From assembly GCF_000002425.4 (NCBI RefSeq), contig NC_037254.1, positions 23,131,661 through 23,195,660 of the forward strand: a DNA stretch of 64,000 nt, written 5' to 3'. Positions 24,982-36,266 of this stretch are shown in pieces. Origin of the DNA: Physcomitrium patens (Eukaryota; Streptophyta; Bryopsida; Funariales; Funariaceae). Each line of letters opens with the position of its first letter. Within the stretch, counting starts at the first letter, position 1. Position numbers and translations under genes: made by a program. Below the pieces are notes generated by a model. It was not told the DNA's origin. It saw only the letters and a program-made list of their open reading frames with translations, and did no database searches.

Positions 24982-25983
24982 ATGGCTGAAAGTTTGGAAT
25001 CCAAACTAGACGCCATCATAAATGCTCTTGCCTCGTTGTCACATAGGACAACAGAGATCGAAGGAGTCATGGTAGGACTCCATAACAATGGAGCATCTGG
25101 GATAGCGCCATCTAAAGCATATCAGCCTCAAACTTCTGCACCAGAAGAAGCAGTTCTACCTCCATTTCAACAAGATCGAGTAGTCCTACAACGAAAGGAG
25201 CCTCGAGTTAGTCTTCCGGATAAGTTTGATGGAACTCGTTCCAAGTTTCGAGGTTTTGTCAACCAAATCAGGTTGATAACAATTTTACAGCCCGAACGTT
25301 ATCCGACGGAGGAAGCGCGTGTTGGGCTTGTTGGAACCTTGCTTACAGCACAAGCTCTGTCTTGGTTTACACCCTTGTTCGAGAAGCGATCGCCAATCCT
25401 GAGCAACTTTGAAACGTTCTTGGAGGCGTTTGCAGAAGCATTTGGCGAGCATGATAAAGTTCGATGGGCTACAACAAAGATCCGATCGCTACGACAAGGA
25501 ACACGCTCTGCATCAGTCTATGCCTCGGATTTCAGACAATTGGCAAGTGACATTAATTGGGGTGAAGAGGCATTGGTGAGTCAGTTTTATTGGGGCTTGA
25601 AGGATGATGTGAAGGACTTGCTGTTATCTCTTCCTGATCCTCAAACGCTCAACGAAGCTATTAGCCAAGCTGTAAAGTGTGACAACCACCTATTCCAGCG
25701 TCGCCAAGACCAACGTCCAAGACACCAAATGACTCGTTACGACGTGACTATGTCTGCAAATAGCTTAAACTCACATTCGGAGGCAACAGACATGCAAATC
25801 AACACGGCGCGTGTCCGATTTCTTACTCCAATAGAGAAGAAACGGCGTATGGAGGAAGGGTTATGTTTGTACTATGGAGAAGAAGGTCACAAGGTTGAAA
25901 ATTGTCCAAAGAAGCAAAATTGGCACCCTGTCAAGACTAGAAGTGCGATGATTCCGGAAAACGACGATGCCCAGCCACAGTAG
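24982..25983 (+). mobile_element. gag region of element B
   Basis: 333 residues starting at an ATG. N-terminal part with MAESLESKLDAI, a capsid segment with LPDKFDGTRSKFRGFVNQ, and a C-terminal zinc-knuckle-like segment (CLYYGEEGHKVENC). Pol lies in another frame directly after it, as in gag-pol arrangements that depend on programmed recoding. Confidence 0.88.
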
Positions 25984-25988
25984 GAACC

Positions 25989-28900
25989 GTGCGGCTGGAC
26001 AATCTAATATCACGACAACAATCAGGTTCCTCCTTCTCTGTCCAACCTGCCCGTTGTTTTACAATTCCTTTGTTTTTAGGCCTTCAAAAACAAAAAACTT
26101 TAGCTTTATTGGATTCGGGGGCATCTACTTGTTTTTTAGATGAAGAGTTTGCTAAACGCCACAAGATCCGTTTAGTACAGAAGTCCAAACCTGTTCACGT
26201 AGAGGTGATAGATGGACGACCCTTATTGTCAGGCAACGTTACCCATGAATCAGAACCTATAGAAGTGGTGTTTAAGGACCATAGTAGTCACGTTATTTTT
26301 AATATTATTAGAACCCCATCAAGCCCTGTTATCCTTGGTCTTTCTTGGTTAGAAGATCATAATCCGTCCATTGATTGGAGGCTACGAAGGATAACATTTC
26401 TTGAAAAAAATAATAATAAACCTGTTGGTAGAACCTACATGAAGAAATCCATGTTTATTGGAGCGAGAGCGTTCCTAAGATCGTCCAAGGAAGGCGCACC
26501 ATTTGTCATTTATGCAGCTCCAACTAGCGGCGAGAATATCTCAACATCGAATATACCAGAGCAATATAGGGATTTTGAAGACGTGTTTCAGAAGAAGAAC
26601 GCCGATATACTGCCGAAACATCGACCATATGATTGCGCTATAGACTTAGAGGAAGGAGCGCAACCACCTTTTGGTCCAATATACAACCTATCGCAGACGG
26701 AGTTGGCAGAATTGCGGAAGTACATCGATGAGAATCTAGCCAAGAATTTTATTCGACATTCAAAGTCGCCAGCTGGAGCACCAATCCTATTCGTGAAGAA
26801 AAAGGATGGCTCACTGCGGATGTGCGTGGACTACCGAGGACTCAACAAGGTGACCAAGAAAAATCGCTATCCCTTACCTTTGATCTCCGGCCTCTTAGAT
26901 CAACTTGGACGTGCAAGAATTTTTACAAAGATTGATTTAAGAGGAGCCTACAACCTTGTGCGAATCAAAGAAGGAGATGAATGGAAGACAGCCTTTCGTA
27001 CAAGGTATGGCCATTTTGAGTACAATGTCATGCCTTTTGGTCTTACCAATGCTCCAGTGGTCTTTCAGCATATGATAAACGACATCTTTCGAGAGTACCT
27101 CGATGACTTTGTTGTCATCTATCTGGATGATATTTTGATATTTTCCAAGAATGAAGAAGAACATGAGAAGCACGTTTGTTTGGTTCTTGAAAAACTACGC
27201 GAACGAGGACTCTACGCCAAGTTGGAGAAGTGTCAATTTCACCAGAATGAGATGGAATTTTTGGGCTTCATTGCGACTACAGAGGGCTTGAAGATGGATC
27301 CAAAAAAGGTAGAAGCAATTATATCTTGGGAAGTTCCAAAGACGGTTAGAGATGTTCAATGTTTTCTTGGATTTGCTAACTTCTATCGGATCTTCATCAA
27401 GAATTATTCTCAAATTGCTGCACCACTCACGCGTGTAACAAGCAAAGACAAGCTCGAATGGGGATCACAAGCAGCAAAAGCATTTCAAGATCTCAAGACG
27501 GCATTCACTACGGCTCCAATCTTGGTACACCCTGACTTTGCAAAGGCTTTCTATTTAGAGACCGATGCTTTAGATTTTGCTTTGGGAGCTGTGCTTTCAC
27601 AGATGGGCATAGACAAGAAGCTTCACCCAGTTGCGTTCTATTCACGGAAGTTCTCTACTGCTGAGATCAACTACGAGATCCACGACAAAGAGCTGCTTGC
27701 TATAGTGGATGCCTTCCAAGAGTGGCGTCACTTCCTCGAAGGAGCTGCACATTCAGTGACTGTTTATACGGACCACAAGAATTTGGAGTACTTCATGACA
27801 GCTCGAATTTTGAATTGTCGTCAAGCTCGATGGAATATGTCTCTATCACGATTTGACTTTATTATCACCTACCGCCCTGGAAAACAGCAAGGATTATCTG
27901 ATGCATTATCGAGGAGATTGTATCTTGCGCCAAAGGCTGGAGAAGCAGCGTTTGATTAACAATGTACAACATTGTTGAAACCAGAAAAATTCAGGATTTT
28001 TGCTACTGTTGCAACTATCGATGACGGCTTCCTCAACGAGGTACGTACTGCGACCATTGAGGATTCTATAGCTCTTGACATCAAACAATGTGTCGATAAT
28101 GACAAGTTTAAGGTGGAGGGAGATCTTCTGTATTTTGAGGAGCGGTTGTATATCCCGAAAGGACCAACTCGACTCCGAGTACTTCAATCTCGCCATGACT
28201 TTCCAGCTGCGGGACATTTTGGATTCAACAAGACTTTGGAGCTCATTTCACGAGATTTTTGGTGGCCCCAAATGTGGAAGGATGTGAAGGAATTTGTCCT
28301 TTCTTGTGATGTTTGTTCAAGATCCAAGATCCCTCGACATCGTCCGTATGGACTTCTCCAGCCATTGCCTATTCCACACCGACCATGGTCTTCAGTTTCT
28401 ATGGACTTCATTACGGACCTACCGCCATCGAATTCATTTGACAGCATCTTTGTTGTGGTAGATCGATTTACCAAGATGGCGCATTTCGTGCCTTGCAAGA
28501 AAACATCGTCAAGTGAAGACACCGCAAGACTCTTTCTTAATAACATATATCGTTATCATGGCCTACCAGATGATATCGTGTCGGATCGAGGTACTCAGTT
28601 TGTATCCAAGTTTTAGAGGTCCCTCTTTGAGATATTGAAGGTGGATATTAAGCTCTCTTCGGCTTTTCATCGTCAAACTGACGGTCAAACGGAGCAGGTG
28701 AATCAAGTTTTGGAGCAATATTTACGATGCAGCATCAACTATCAACAAGATGATTGGACTGCATATCTACCGCTTGCTGAGTTCGCATACAACAACACTC
28801 TTCATGCGTCAACTCAACAAACACCATTCTTCTCCAACTACGGATACTACCCCAAGCTCGATTTATTGAGTTCTTCAGCAAATAACAACCCAGCAGCTGA

Positions 28901-29459
28901 AGGATTTGTGAAGCAACTATCGGAGCTTCAAGCGACGTTGAAGCTTCAATTGCAATCTGTCCAAGAGAGTTACAAGGCATCTGCAGATAAATATCGAAAT
29001 AAGGCGCCTACTTTTAAAGTTGGAAGTAAAGTATGGCTTCTTCGACGGAATATCAAGACCAAGCGGCCATGTGACAAATTGGACTATCGGAGATTAGGGC
29101 CATTTGTTATCAGGAAGCAGATCAATCCGGTGGCATATCGTCTAGAGTTACCAGCTACTATGAAGGTACATCCAGTCTTTCATGTGTCTTTGTTGGAACC
29201 TTATCGAGAGTCAGCTTTTCCCCAAAGAGTACAAAGTCCGCCATCAAGTATCGAAATTGAAAACCATGAGGAATACGAGGTGGAAAAGGTACTAGATTCA
29301 CGGCGTAATAGGAGAAAATTGGAGTATTTAGTGCATTGGAGTGGATACGATATCAATGAACGAACGTGGGAGCGTGCCGAAAATCTTGCCAATGCACCAA
29401 AAAAGGTACAAGAATTTCATCAACGATATCCTCATAAACCTAAGCCGATTCAACGATAG
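25989..29459 (+). mobile_element. pol region of element B (protease, RT, RNase H, integrase, chromodomain)
   Basis: Protease with LLDSGASTCFLDEE (about 26110). Reverse transcriptase with [20 protein letters not shown] and the catalytic YLDDILIFS (about 27120). RNase H with TDHKNLEYF (about 27770). Integrase with zinc-binding region (HFGFNKT ... CDVCSRSK), core MDFITDLPPS and DRGTQFVSKF, and C-terminal part GSKVWLLRRNIKTKRPCD. Chromodomain with VEKVLDSRRNRRKLEYLVHW and a final WERAENL. Order PR-RT-RH-IN-chromodomain is that of Ty3/Gypsy chromoviruses. Confidence 0.92.
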
Positions 29460-29584
29460 CTTCTTGCTGAAGCTTGCTCATCAAGTAGCATAAAAAGAGG
29501 GAGGGCACCTCCAAAACCCATAGTTCAATAGTGTAGAACTTTGTTAGCAACTATAGTTTGCTCTCATCATTTTAGCCTTTGGAC

Positions 29585-29932
29585 ATGGATAGTCAAGATA
29601 CTACACTTGTTATGTCATCTCAAGTGACTAGCTCACAAAGACGACCGCGAGATGAAGAACCGCCTGCACCACGACGACGTCGGAGGATACCGAGCAACAG
29701 ATCGCTAGTAATTGTATTTGAGGTCGAGCCTGCCTACGACGGTCAGCCAGAAGGTGTGTTTGGAGGACAGTTTCACAATAAAGACACAAAAGTCCACGCT
29801 TGGTCAGAGGTTGAAGGTGTTGGTCACTACCGTTGGCTCCAAGGGCCGATGAATCATTTGCCTCGCGAACAACAATTGGAATTCATAGCGGATGTGATGC
29901 GACAGATTTTCATTTTCTTGCGTTGGTATTGA
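29585..29932 (+). CDS. Additional 3' ORF of element B (function unknown)
   Basis: About 115 residues between the chromodomain and the 3' LTR, starting at an ATG. The N-terminal part is rich in Arg, Pro and Gln (PAPRRRRRIPSNRS). The C-terminal part contains SLVIVFEVEP and GHYRWLQGPMNHLPREQQLE, clearly related to the ORFs at 35803-36225 and 21898-22320, although the surrounding element has diverged. No membrane segment, signal peptide or known fold is recognised. The Arg-rich N-terminus could bind nucleic acid, which is a guess. Confidence 0.7.
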   Translation: MDSQDTTLVMSSQVTSSQRRPRDEEPPAPRRRRRIPSNRSLVIVFEVEPAYDGQPEGVFGGQFHNKDTKVHAWSEVEGVGHYRWLQGPMNHLPREQQLEFIADVMRQIFIFLRWY

Positions 29933-29982
29933 CTGATAACAACATTGCTTCTCAGAGACCTCAAAGTTAGAAGAGGAGGTGA

Positions 29983-30436
29983 TGTCATGGACATACATTG
30001 GAAGATTCTTCGAATATTCTTCTAGAATATTTTCTAAAGATTCTCTAAAGATTCCTTTAGAAGGTTTTAGAAGATTCTTAGAATATTTCCTAAAGATTCT
30101 CTTAGAAGGTTCTAGAATATTCTTAGAAGGTTCTAGACTATTCTTAGAAGGTTCTAGAATATTCTGATAGATTCTAGGAAGTTGCTCGAGAAGTTTCCTA
30201 ATTAATAGAAGTTGTTGGAGAAGCGTCCTAGTTAGCGGAAGTAGCTCGAGAAGCTTCCTATTCAGTAGTATATATAGGAGTCGAGGCTGAAGGGTTCTTC
30301 AGTCTCGACAACACATCTCTTGGAGTTCTAGCTCACCTTTCTGGTGTTGTTCTTGTACTCATCTGTTTAATCTAGTTCTGCCACTTCTTCTTGAACTTCT
30401 TGTTAGATTTCAAGTCTGTATTTTGTGTCCGTGACA
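29983..30436 (+). repeat. 3' LTR of element B
   Basis: 454 bp, partner of 24267-24678. It is 42 bp longer because a 21-bp heat-shock-type unit is present three times here and once in the 5' LTR. Confidence 0.94.
30105..30164 (+). promoter_or_regulatory. 21-bp x3 heat-shock-element array in 3' LTR of B
   Basis: Three units begin at 30105, 30126 and 30147. The first and third each hold a perfect four-unit run GAAggTTCtaGAAtaTTC (30105-30122 and 30147-30164). The middle one has one imperfect unit. Units are separated by three bases, so consecutive runs are nearly in phase. The array sits upstream of TATATATA at 30269-30276. Confidence 0.72.
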
Positions 30437-30441
30437 GTCAT

Positions 30442-32080
30442 CTATTCCCATTTATGACAAAACTACACCTAAGGCAAAATCCGATTCGTCTGTTTCCATG
30501 AAAAATGCCTTGAAAAAGTCAACATGATATAAGACTGGTGCAAAGACAAACGATGTCTTCAAGGCTTCAAATGTTGCTTCCGCTTCTTGATTCCATTGGA
30601 ATTTGTCTTTATTGGTCAAACGTGTAAGTCGAGCTGCAACTCGTCAAAAGTCTTTGATGAAGATCCGATAGTAATTGACAAATCCCAAGAAACATTGGAC
30701 ATCTTTTACTGTCTTTGGAATCTTCCAATCCATGATTGTCTGGACTTTCTTAGAATCCATCATGAGACCATCATTTGAAATGATGTATTCTTAAAAGTCA
30801 ACTTGAGTAGTGTGAAATACACACTTTTCTATCTTGGCATACAATCCTGCATCTCTAAGTTTTTGTAATACTTGACGAACATGTATTTCATGTTCTTCGA
30901 CATTATTAGAATAGATCAGAATATCGTCTAGGTAGCAGACGACAAAATTGTCTAAGAATTCACGAAATACATCATTCATGAGATGTTGAAAAGCAGCTGG
31001 TGCATTCGTGAGTCTAAAAGGCATGACATTATATTCAAAATGTCCGTACCTGATTCGAAATGCAGTCTTCCATTCATCTCCTTCCTTGATTCGTACTAAA
31101 TTATATGCTCCTCTTAGATCTATTTTTGTATAGATCTTAGCTTGATTCAACTGGTCAAGGAGTCCTGATATCAAAGGTAATGGATACCTGTTCTTGATTG
31201 TGATCTTGTTGAGTCCTCGATAGTCAACACACATTCGCAAAGATCTATCTTTTTTTTTACGAATAGAATTGGAGCTCCTGCTGGAGATTTTGAATGGCGT
31301 ATGAAATTCTTCGCTAAACTCTCGTCAATATATGTCTTGAGTTCAGCCAACTCATCTTGCGATAAACTGTAAATTGGTCCAAATGGTGGCTGAGTTCCTT
31401 CCTTGAGGTCGATTGAACAATCATATGGGCGATGCTCAGGAAGAATATCTGCATTCTTTTTCTCAAAAATGTCTTGATAATCCTGATATTGACTTGGAAT
31501 GCCACTTGAAGTCTTTACGCTTTCAGAAATAGGTGCAGCATAAATAGCAAAAGTTGATCCTTCTTTTGCTGCGTATATAAATGCTTTTGTACCTATAAGT
31601 ACGGGTTTTACTATACTAGATTTATAACTTTTTACTTGCTTGGTAGAACTATTAATAATGCTTTGGGAAAAGTCAAGTTTACGAGAATTCCAATCTATTC
31701 GAGGGTTATATTTTTCTAGCCAAGATAAACCTAAAATAATTAGATTGGACGGGGATTTAATTATGTTAAAAGCTATGTAGCTAACATGACCGTTTATTGT
31801 TACTTTTATAGGGCGAGTTTCATGAGTGACATCTCCAGAAGACAAAGGACGGCCATCAATGACTTCTACATGTACAGGTTTAGTTTTCTGTACAAAAGGT
31901 ATTTTACGACTTTTAACAAATTATTCATCTTAAAAACATGCTGAGGCTCCCGAATCTAATAAAGCAAAGGCTTTGTAATTCTTAGGTCCTAAATATAATT
32001 CTATTGTAAAACAAGAAGAGGGTTCTGAGGAGAGGATAGGACCTTCATTAGGAATTGTACAAGGTTCCAGCTGCATGGTC
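30442..32080 (-). mobile_element. pol, first part of element A' (protease, reverse transcriptase)
   Basis: Near-perfect mirror of 19700-21313, with coordinate sum 51776 throughout. It holds the protease and reverse transcriptase with YLDDILIYS. Element B was inserted at its end, within RNase H. Confidence 0.88.
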
Positions 32081-32081
32081 C

Positions 32082-33090
32082 CTATTGTAGCTGGATGAAT
32101 CCGTTTTCTGACATGTTGTCTTCTTTGACTACCGTACCCCTCATTTTATAGTTACGTTGTTTCTTTGGACAATGTTGAGCAGTGTACTTAGGTTCTCCGC
32201 AATATAAACATAATCCTTCTTGACGACGACGAATCTTTTCTTGCTCAGTTAGGGGTTTAAAACATACCGCGTCAATTTGCATGTCTTCTACTTCCGAATG
32301 TACGTTTGACAAAGATGTTGATGTTGCCATTGAGTAATAACGTTGAGGTTCCCGTGTACGACTCTCGAATCGAAATTCAAAAAGTGGATTGTCACATTTT
32401 ATCGCAAAATCGATTGCTTGACTCAAAGTTTGAGGATCAGGTAAGTTGAGCATCAATTTCTTTACTTCGTATTGCAATCCATAAAGAAATTGACTAATGA
32501 GTGCAGCATCATCCTACTTGATGTCAATTGCAAGTTATCGAAATTGTGAAGCATACATTCTTACTGAGTGATTTCTTTGTCGTAGAATTCGGATCTTATT
32601 TGTTGCAACACGAGTTGCATCGTGTTCACCATACATAGATCAAAACTCCGCCAAAAAAGCTTCCAAATTATCCAATATTGGATTTCGTTGTTCAAGAAAA
32701 GACAAAAATCATGATAATGCAGAACCAAAAAGTAGAGTGCTAATAAACCTGACTTGTGATCCTGGAGTTGGATAGCTTTGCGGTTGAAGTTCAATTGCCA
32801 ATTGTACTTGATTGATGAACCCTCGAAACTTTGATCTTGTACCATCAAATTTCTCGGGTAAGGCAATTGTTGGTTCTCTAGTGCTTACAGGGTGTTGTAC
32901 AATTGGAGAAGGAACATGATTTGTTGCAGATGTTGAAGCAGCTCCGATCATCTCTATATCTCCACTTTCTGCTATTCTTGTTCTTTCCTGTGTTGGTGAA
33001 TTGAGTTGATGCATCGCAAGCATTAACTCCCTCATTTGCTCTTGCATTTGTGCCATTGCACTCTTCATTTCAATAAGCTCTGCCATAATG
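32082..33090 (-). mobile_element. gag region of element A'
   Basis: Mirror of the gag of element A, with capsid segment and CCHC knuckle. Part of a broken element. Confidence 0.85.
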
Positions 33091-33297
33091 ATACCAAGAA
33101 AGAAAATTTGTTTGATACTGCTGAAGATCAAAGAAAAGAAAGACTTGATAACATAGAAGATACTAAGAACAATATTAGTTTAAAAGTGGGTAATCCGCAA
33201 ACTTCTAATACGCTTATGTCTTGTCAAGAGAAAGGGATAATCCACTCTTACTCAAGAAAAACAAAGCTCTGATATTGTAAGTATACTCTTGTCAATC

Positions 33298-33835
33298 TGT
33301 CAAGGACAAGAACTCGATGAAAAATAATTCAGACAAGTGAGCCTTCACTCAAAGAGAGGTAAATAAACAAATATATATATTGAAAGAGAAACTGGAATGG
33401 CTATTGCCAAAAGACAAGAAAACTAGAGACCCTTGAGACTAGACTAGAAGCAAGAAAGGAGTTGACAAGAGTGAAGAGAGCTTCACTCTTGCGTCTATAT
33501 ATACTATCTAACTAGAAGCCACGTGGCGATATTCTATAAGACCTCTAATATGTGTTGACTTTCTAGGCCACATGTCTTTGCTTGCAAGGCAAGTTTTCTA
33601 TGAGTGAACTACGTAGTTAGCTTGATCTTTAAGCTAACAACATGTGTGGCACATGGCTAACTTGTTGACCCAGTTTCTAACCTAAAAGTCAACTATGGAC
33701 TCCTATAAGATCAAAGCAGCGTCTATGAAGCTTCTAGGAAGCTTTTCTAGAGGATATTGCACAATTAACCTACTTTTATCTACTTTTACATACTTTTATC
33801 GACTCTTGTAGGTAATTATATGTATATCTGTGACA
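33298..33835 (-). repeat. 5' LTR of element A'
   Basis: 538 bp on the minus strand. Its promoter would read toward the 5' LTR of element A, so the two elements' transcripts would converge across the nest. A primer-binding-like motif (AATATCAGAGC) lies just inside. Confidence 0.92.
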
Positions 33836-33840
33836 TTTTA

Positions 33841-35696
33841 TCACAAGTGAGAACAGATGACAAACTTCATCCGATAGCTTTTCATTCAAGAAAATTCTCA
33901 GCAGCCGAGATCAATTATGAGATCCACGATAAAGAACTTCTTGCGATCGTGGATTCCTTTCAAGAATGGCGTCATTATCTAGAAGGCGGTTCTAGTCCAG
34001 TCACTGTGTATACAGATCACAAGAACCTCGAGTATTTCATGTCAGCACGTGTGTTGAATCGTCGTCAAGCTCGTTGGAGTATGTCTTTGTCAAGATTCGA
34101 GTTCATTATCTCTTATCGGCCAAGAAAACAACAAGGTTTATGCGATGCCCTATCTAGACGTTCTTATTTTGCACCAAAAAAGAAAATGCAGCTTTTGAGC
34201 AACAAAGAACGGTCCTCTTGAAACTGGAGCAATTCCATCTCCGAGCAATGAAATCAACATTGACTGTTGATTCAACTTTTCTCAAGCAAATCCAGTCCAG
34301 TATGTCCTTAGACCCTCTTGTTCATTATATTGAGAATAATTCTTCCAAGTCTGATGATTCTTCTAAGTTCGAGTTCAATAATAATCTATTATATTTTGAA
34401 GGACGCCTATATGTTCCAGAAGGAGAAGCACGTTTACATGTTCTTCAAGCACGTCATGACTTTCTAACAGCAGGGCACTTTGGATATAATAAGACTTTGG
34501 AACTCATATCAAGAGATTTTTGGTGGCCACAAATGTGGAAGTCAGTCAATGACTTTGTACAATCATGTGATATTTGTTCAAGATCAAAAATTCCTCGTCA
34601 TCGACCTTACGGACTTCTTCAGCCATTACCTATACCAGAACAGCCATGGTCTTCTGTTTCTATGGATTTCATCACAGATCTTCCAAGCTCAAGATCTTAT
34701 GATCTTATATTTGTGATAGTAGATCGTTTCACCAAGATGGCACATTTTGTGCCATGTATAAAATCTATCACAGGTGAAGAAACAGCTAAGCTTTTCATTG
34801 ATAATATCTATCGCTATCATGGATTACCTAAAGATATCATATCGGATAGGGGATCTCAATTTGTGTCGAGATTTTGGAGGACCCTTTTCAAGATTTTAAA
34901 AGTGGACATAAAGCTATCTTCGGCTTTCCATCCTCAAACTGATGGACAAACAGAGCGCGTAAACCAAGTCTTGGAGCAGTATTTAAGGTGTACCATCAAC
35001 TATCAACAAGATGATTGGACAACCCTTCTGCCATTGGCAGAGTTTGCTTATAATAATACGGTACATTCTTCTACGCAACAAACAGCTTTCTTTGTCAATT
35101 ATGGCTATCATCCACGACTTGATGCTTTTGATTTTTCAAAAGTTGATAATCCTGCAGCAGAAGATATGGCAAATCGGTTGTCAGAGTTACATGCAATAAT
35201 GAAGACGCAATTGAAGAAAGTTCAAGAACGACAAAAAATAAACACAGATGTATATCGTAAGGAGCAATCCCAACTCAATGTGGGTGATAAGGTATGGCTA
35301 CTTCATCGTAATATCAAGACCACTCGTCCTTGCGACTAGTTGGACTATCGAAGGCTGGGACCATTTTCTATTTCTGTACAAATCAATCCAGTTGCATATC
35401 GTTTACATCTACCAAAGACAATAAAAATCCATCCAGTATTCCACGTGTCTCTTTTTGAACCATACAAGACAGTGGACATACCAAGAAGACGACAAGCTCC
35501 TCCTCCTCTTATAGAAGTGGACAATAATGAAGATTTTGAAGTAGAAGAAGTCTTAGATTCATGGCGGCGTGGAAATAAAATAGAATATCTTGTCCATTGG
35601 CACGGATATGATATTAGTGAACGCACATGGGAGCCAATGAAGATTCTTGTAAATACAGCAAAGGCGGTGGAGGCTTTTCATCGACGACATCCATGA
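33841..35696 (+). mobile_element. pol, second part of element A (RNase H, integrase, chromodomain)
   Basis: It continues the RNase H domain ([13 protein letters not shown], then TDHKNLEYF). Integrase follows with its HHCC-type zinc-binding region, then the core with MDFITDLP and DRGSQFVSRFW. A C-terminal chromodomain follows (VEEVLDSWRRGNKIEYLVHW, then WEP), which places the element among the chromoviruses. Chromodomains of this type are known to guide integration to marked chromatin. Part of a broken element. Confidence 0.88.
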
Positions 35697-35802
35697 AAAT
35701 CAGGATGAAAATCTTCTTTATAAAAGAAACAACATCTAGGCAAGATAACATTCTACTTTCAATTCTTGTTGGTAGCTTCGTTGTAGTAGTGGCCCTCAGG
35801 AG

Positions 35803-36225
35803 TTGGAGAACCAACAACCAACGGATTTAACTCAAAAACCTTCATTTGCTGACCTGCCGAATGAGACATTACGATTGTCACAACCTTCAAGACGACGCAA
35901 TCGAGATGAAGATCTTCAAGAACGACATGTTCTTCCTCGAATAGATGGTGAGATACAACGCGTTTGGTATCACGATTTGGGAAGGGACTCGCGATGTTTG
36001 GTGATTTTGCTAGAGGTAGGAACAACTCCTGATGGTGTTCCAAATATCATATTCGAAGGAAGTTACGAAGGCCTCAACATTGATCAAATAACTGGGTGGT
36101 CTTCCCGACCTGGTATGGAACACTATCGATGGTTGAGAGGCCCTATCAATCATCTTCGAAGAGAACAGAGATCAGAGTATGTGGCGAATACAATTCATCG
36201 CATCATAGATTTTCTCAACATATGA
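35803..36225 (+). CDS. Additional 3' ORF of element A (function unknown)
   Basis: About 140 residues on the sense strand, between the chromodomain and the 3' LTR. The N-terminal third is Arg-rich and polar. The rest contains VWYHDLGRDSRCLVILLEV, then FEGSYEGLN and EHYRWLRGPINHLRREQR. No signal peptide, membrane segment or zinc motif is visible, so it does not look like an envelope protein. A closely similar ORF lies in A' (21898-22320), a decayed one in C, and a diverged but recognisable one in B (29585-29932). I do not recognise the family. Conservation between two diverged element families suggests a real role in the element's cycle. Confidence 0.7.
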   Translation: MENQQPTDLTQKPSFADLPNETLRLSQPSRRRNRDEDLQERHVLPRIDGEIQRVWYHDLGRDSRCLVILLEVGTTPDGVPNIIFEGSYEGLNIDQITGWSSRPGMEHYRWLRGPINHLRREQRSEYVANTIHRIIDFLNI

Positions 36226-36266
36226 TGACCGCTCCTCGTGGAACTCGTCCCTAGAAAGGGAGGTAA

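Larger units (their letters stand above)
24267..30436 (+). mobile_element. Ty3/Gypsy chromovirus B (innermost, youngest), nearly whole
   Basis: 6170 bp with LTRs 24267-24678 and 29983-30436 and a perfect 5-bp target-site duplication GTCAT (24262-24266 and 30437-30441). Parts in order: gag (about 24980-25983), pol with protease, reverse transcriptase, RNase H, integrase and chromodomain (about 25989-29459), and an additional ORF (29585-29932). It looks nearly whole with only a few breaks (about two). LTRs differ at about six positions plus one 42-bp length difference, so it is the youngest element in the nest. It is a different family from A, with LTRs that share little sequence with those of A. 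Confidence 0.95.
21319..33835 (-). mobile_element. Ty3/Gypsy chromovirus A' (middle layer, antisense), broken
   Basis: This is a close relative of A inserted in the opposite direction into A's pol. LTRs are 33298-33835 (5') and 21319-21855 (3'). The flanks are TTTTG (21314-21318) and TTTTA (33836-33840), a 5-bp target-site duplication with one change. Its own parts on the minus strand are gag about 33090-32082, protease and reverse transcriptase about 32080-30442, then after element B RNase H, integrase and chromodomain about 24261-22415, and the extra ORF at 22320-21898. It is broken by B and by several smaller breaks (about four to seven). LTRs differ at roughly two dozen positions by eye over about 538 bp. 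Confidence 0.93.

Noticed and set aside
29585-29932. Third ORF as an envelope gene
   Set aside because: Its position would fit, but there is no signal peptide, membrane segment or Cys pattern, and the product is only about 115-140 residues long.
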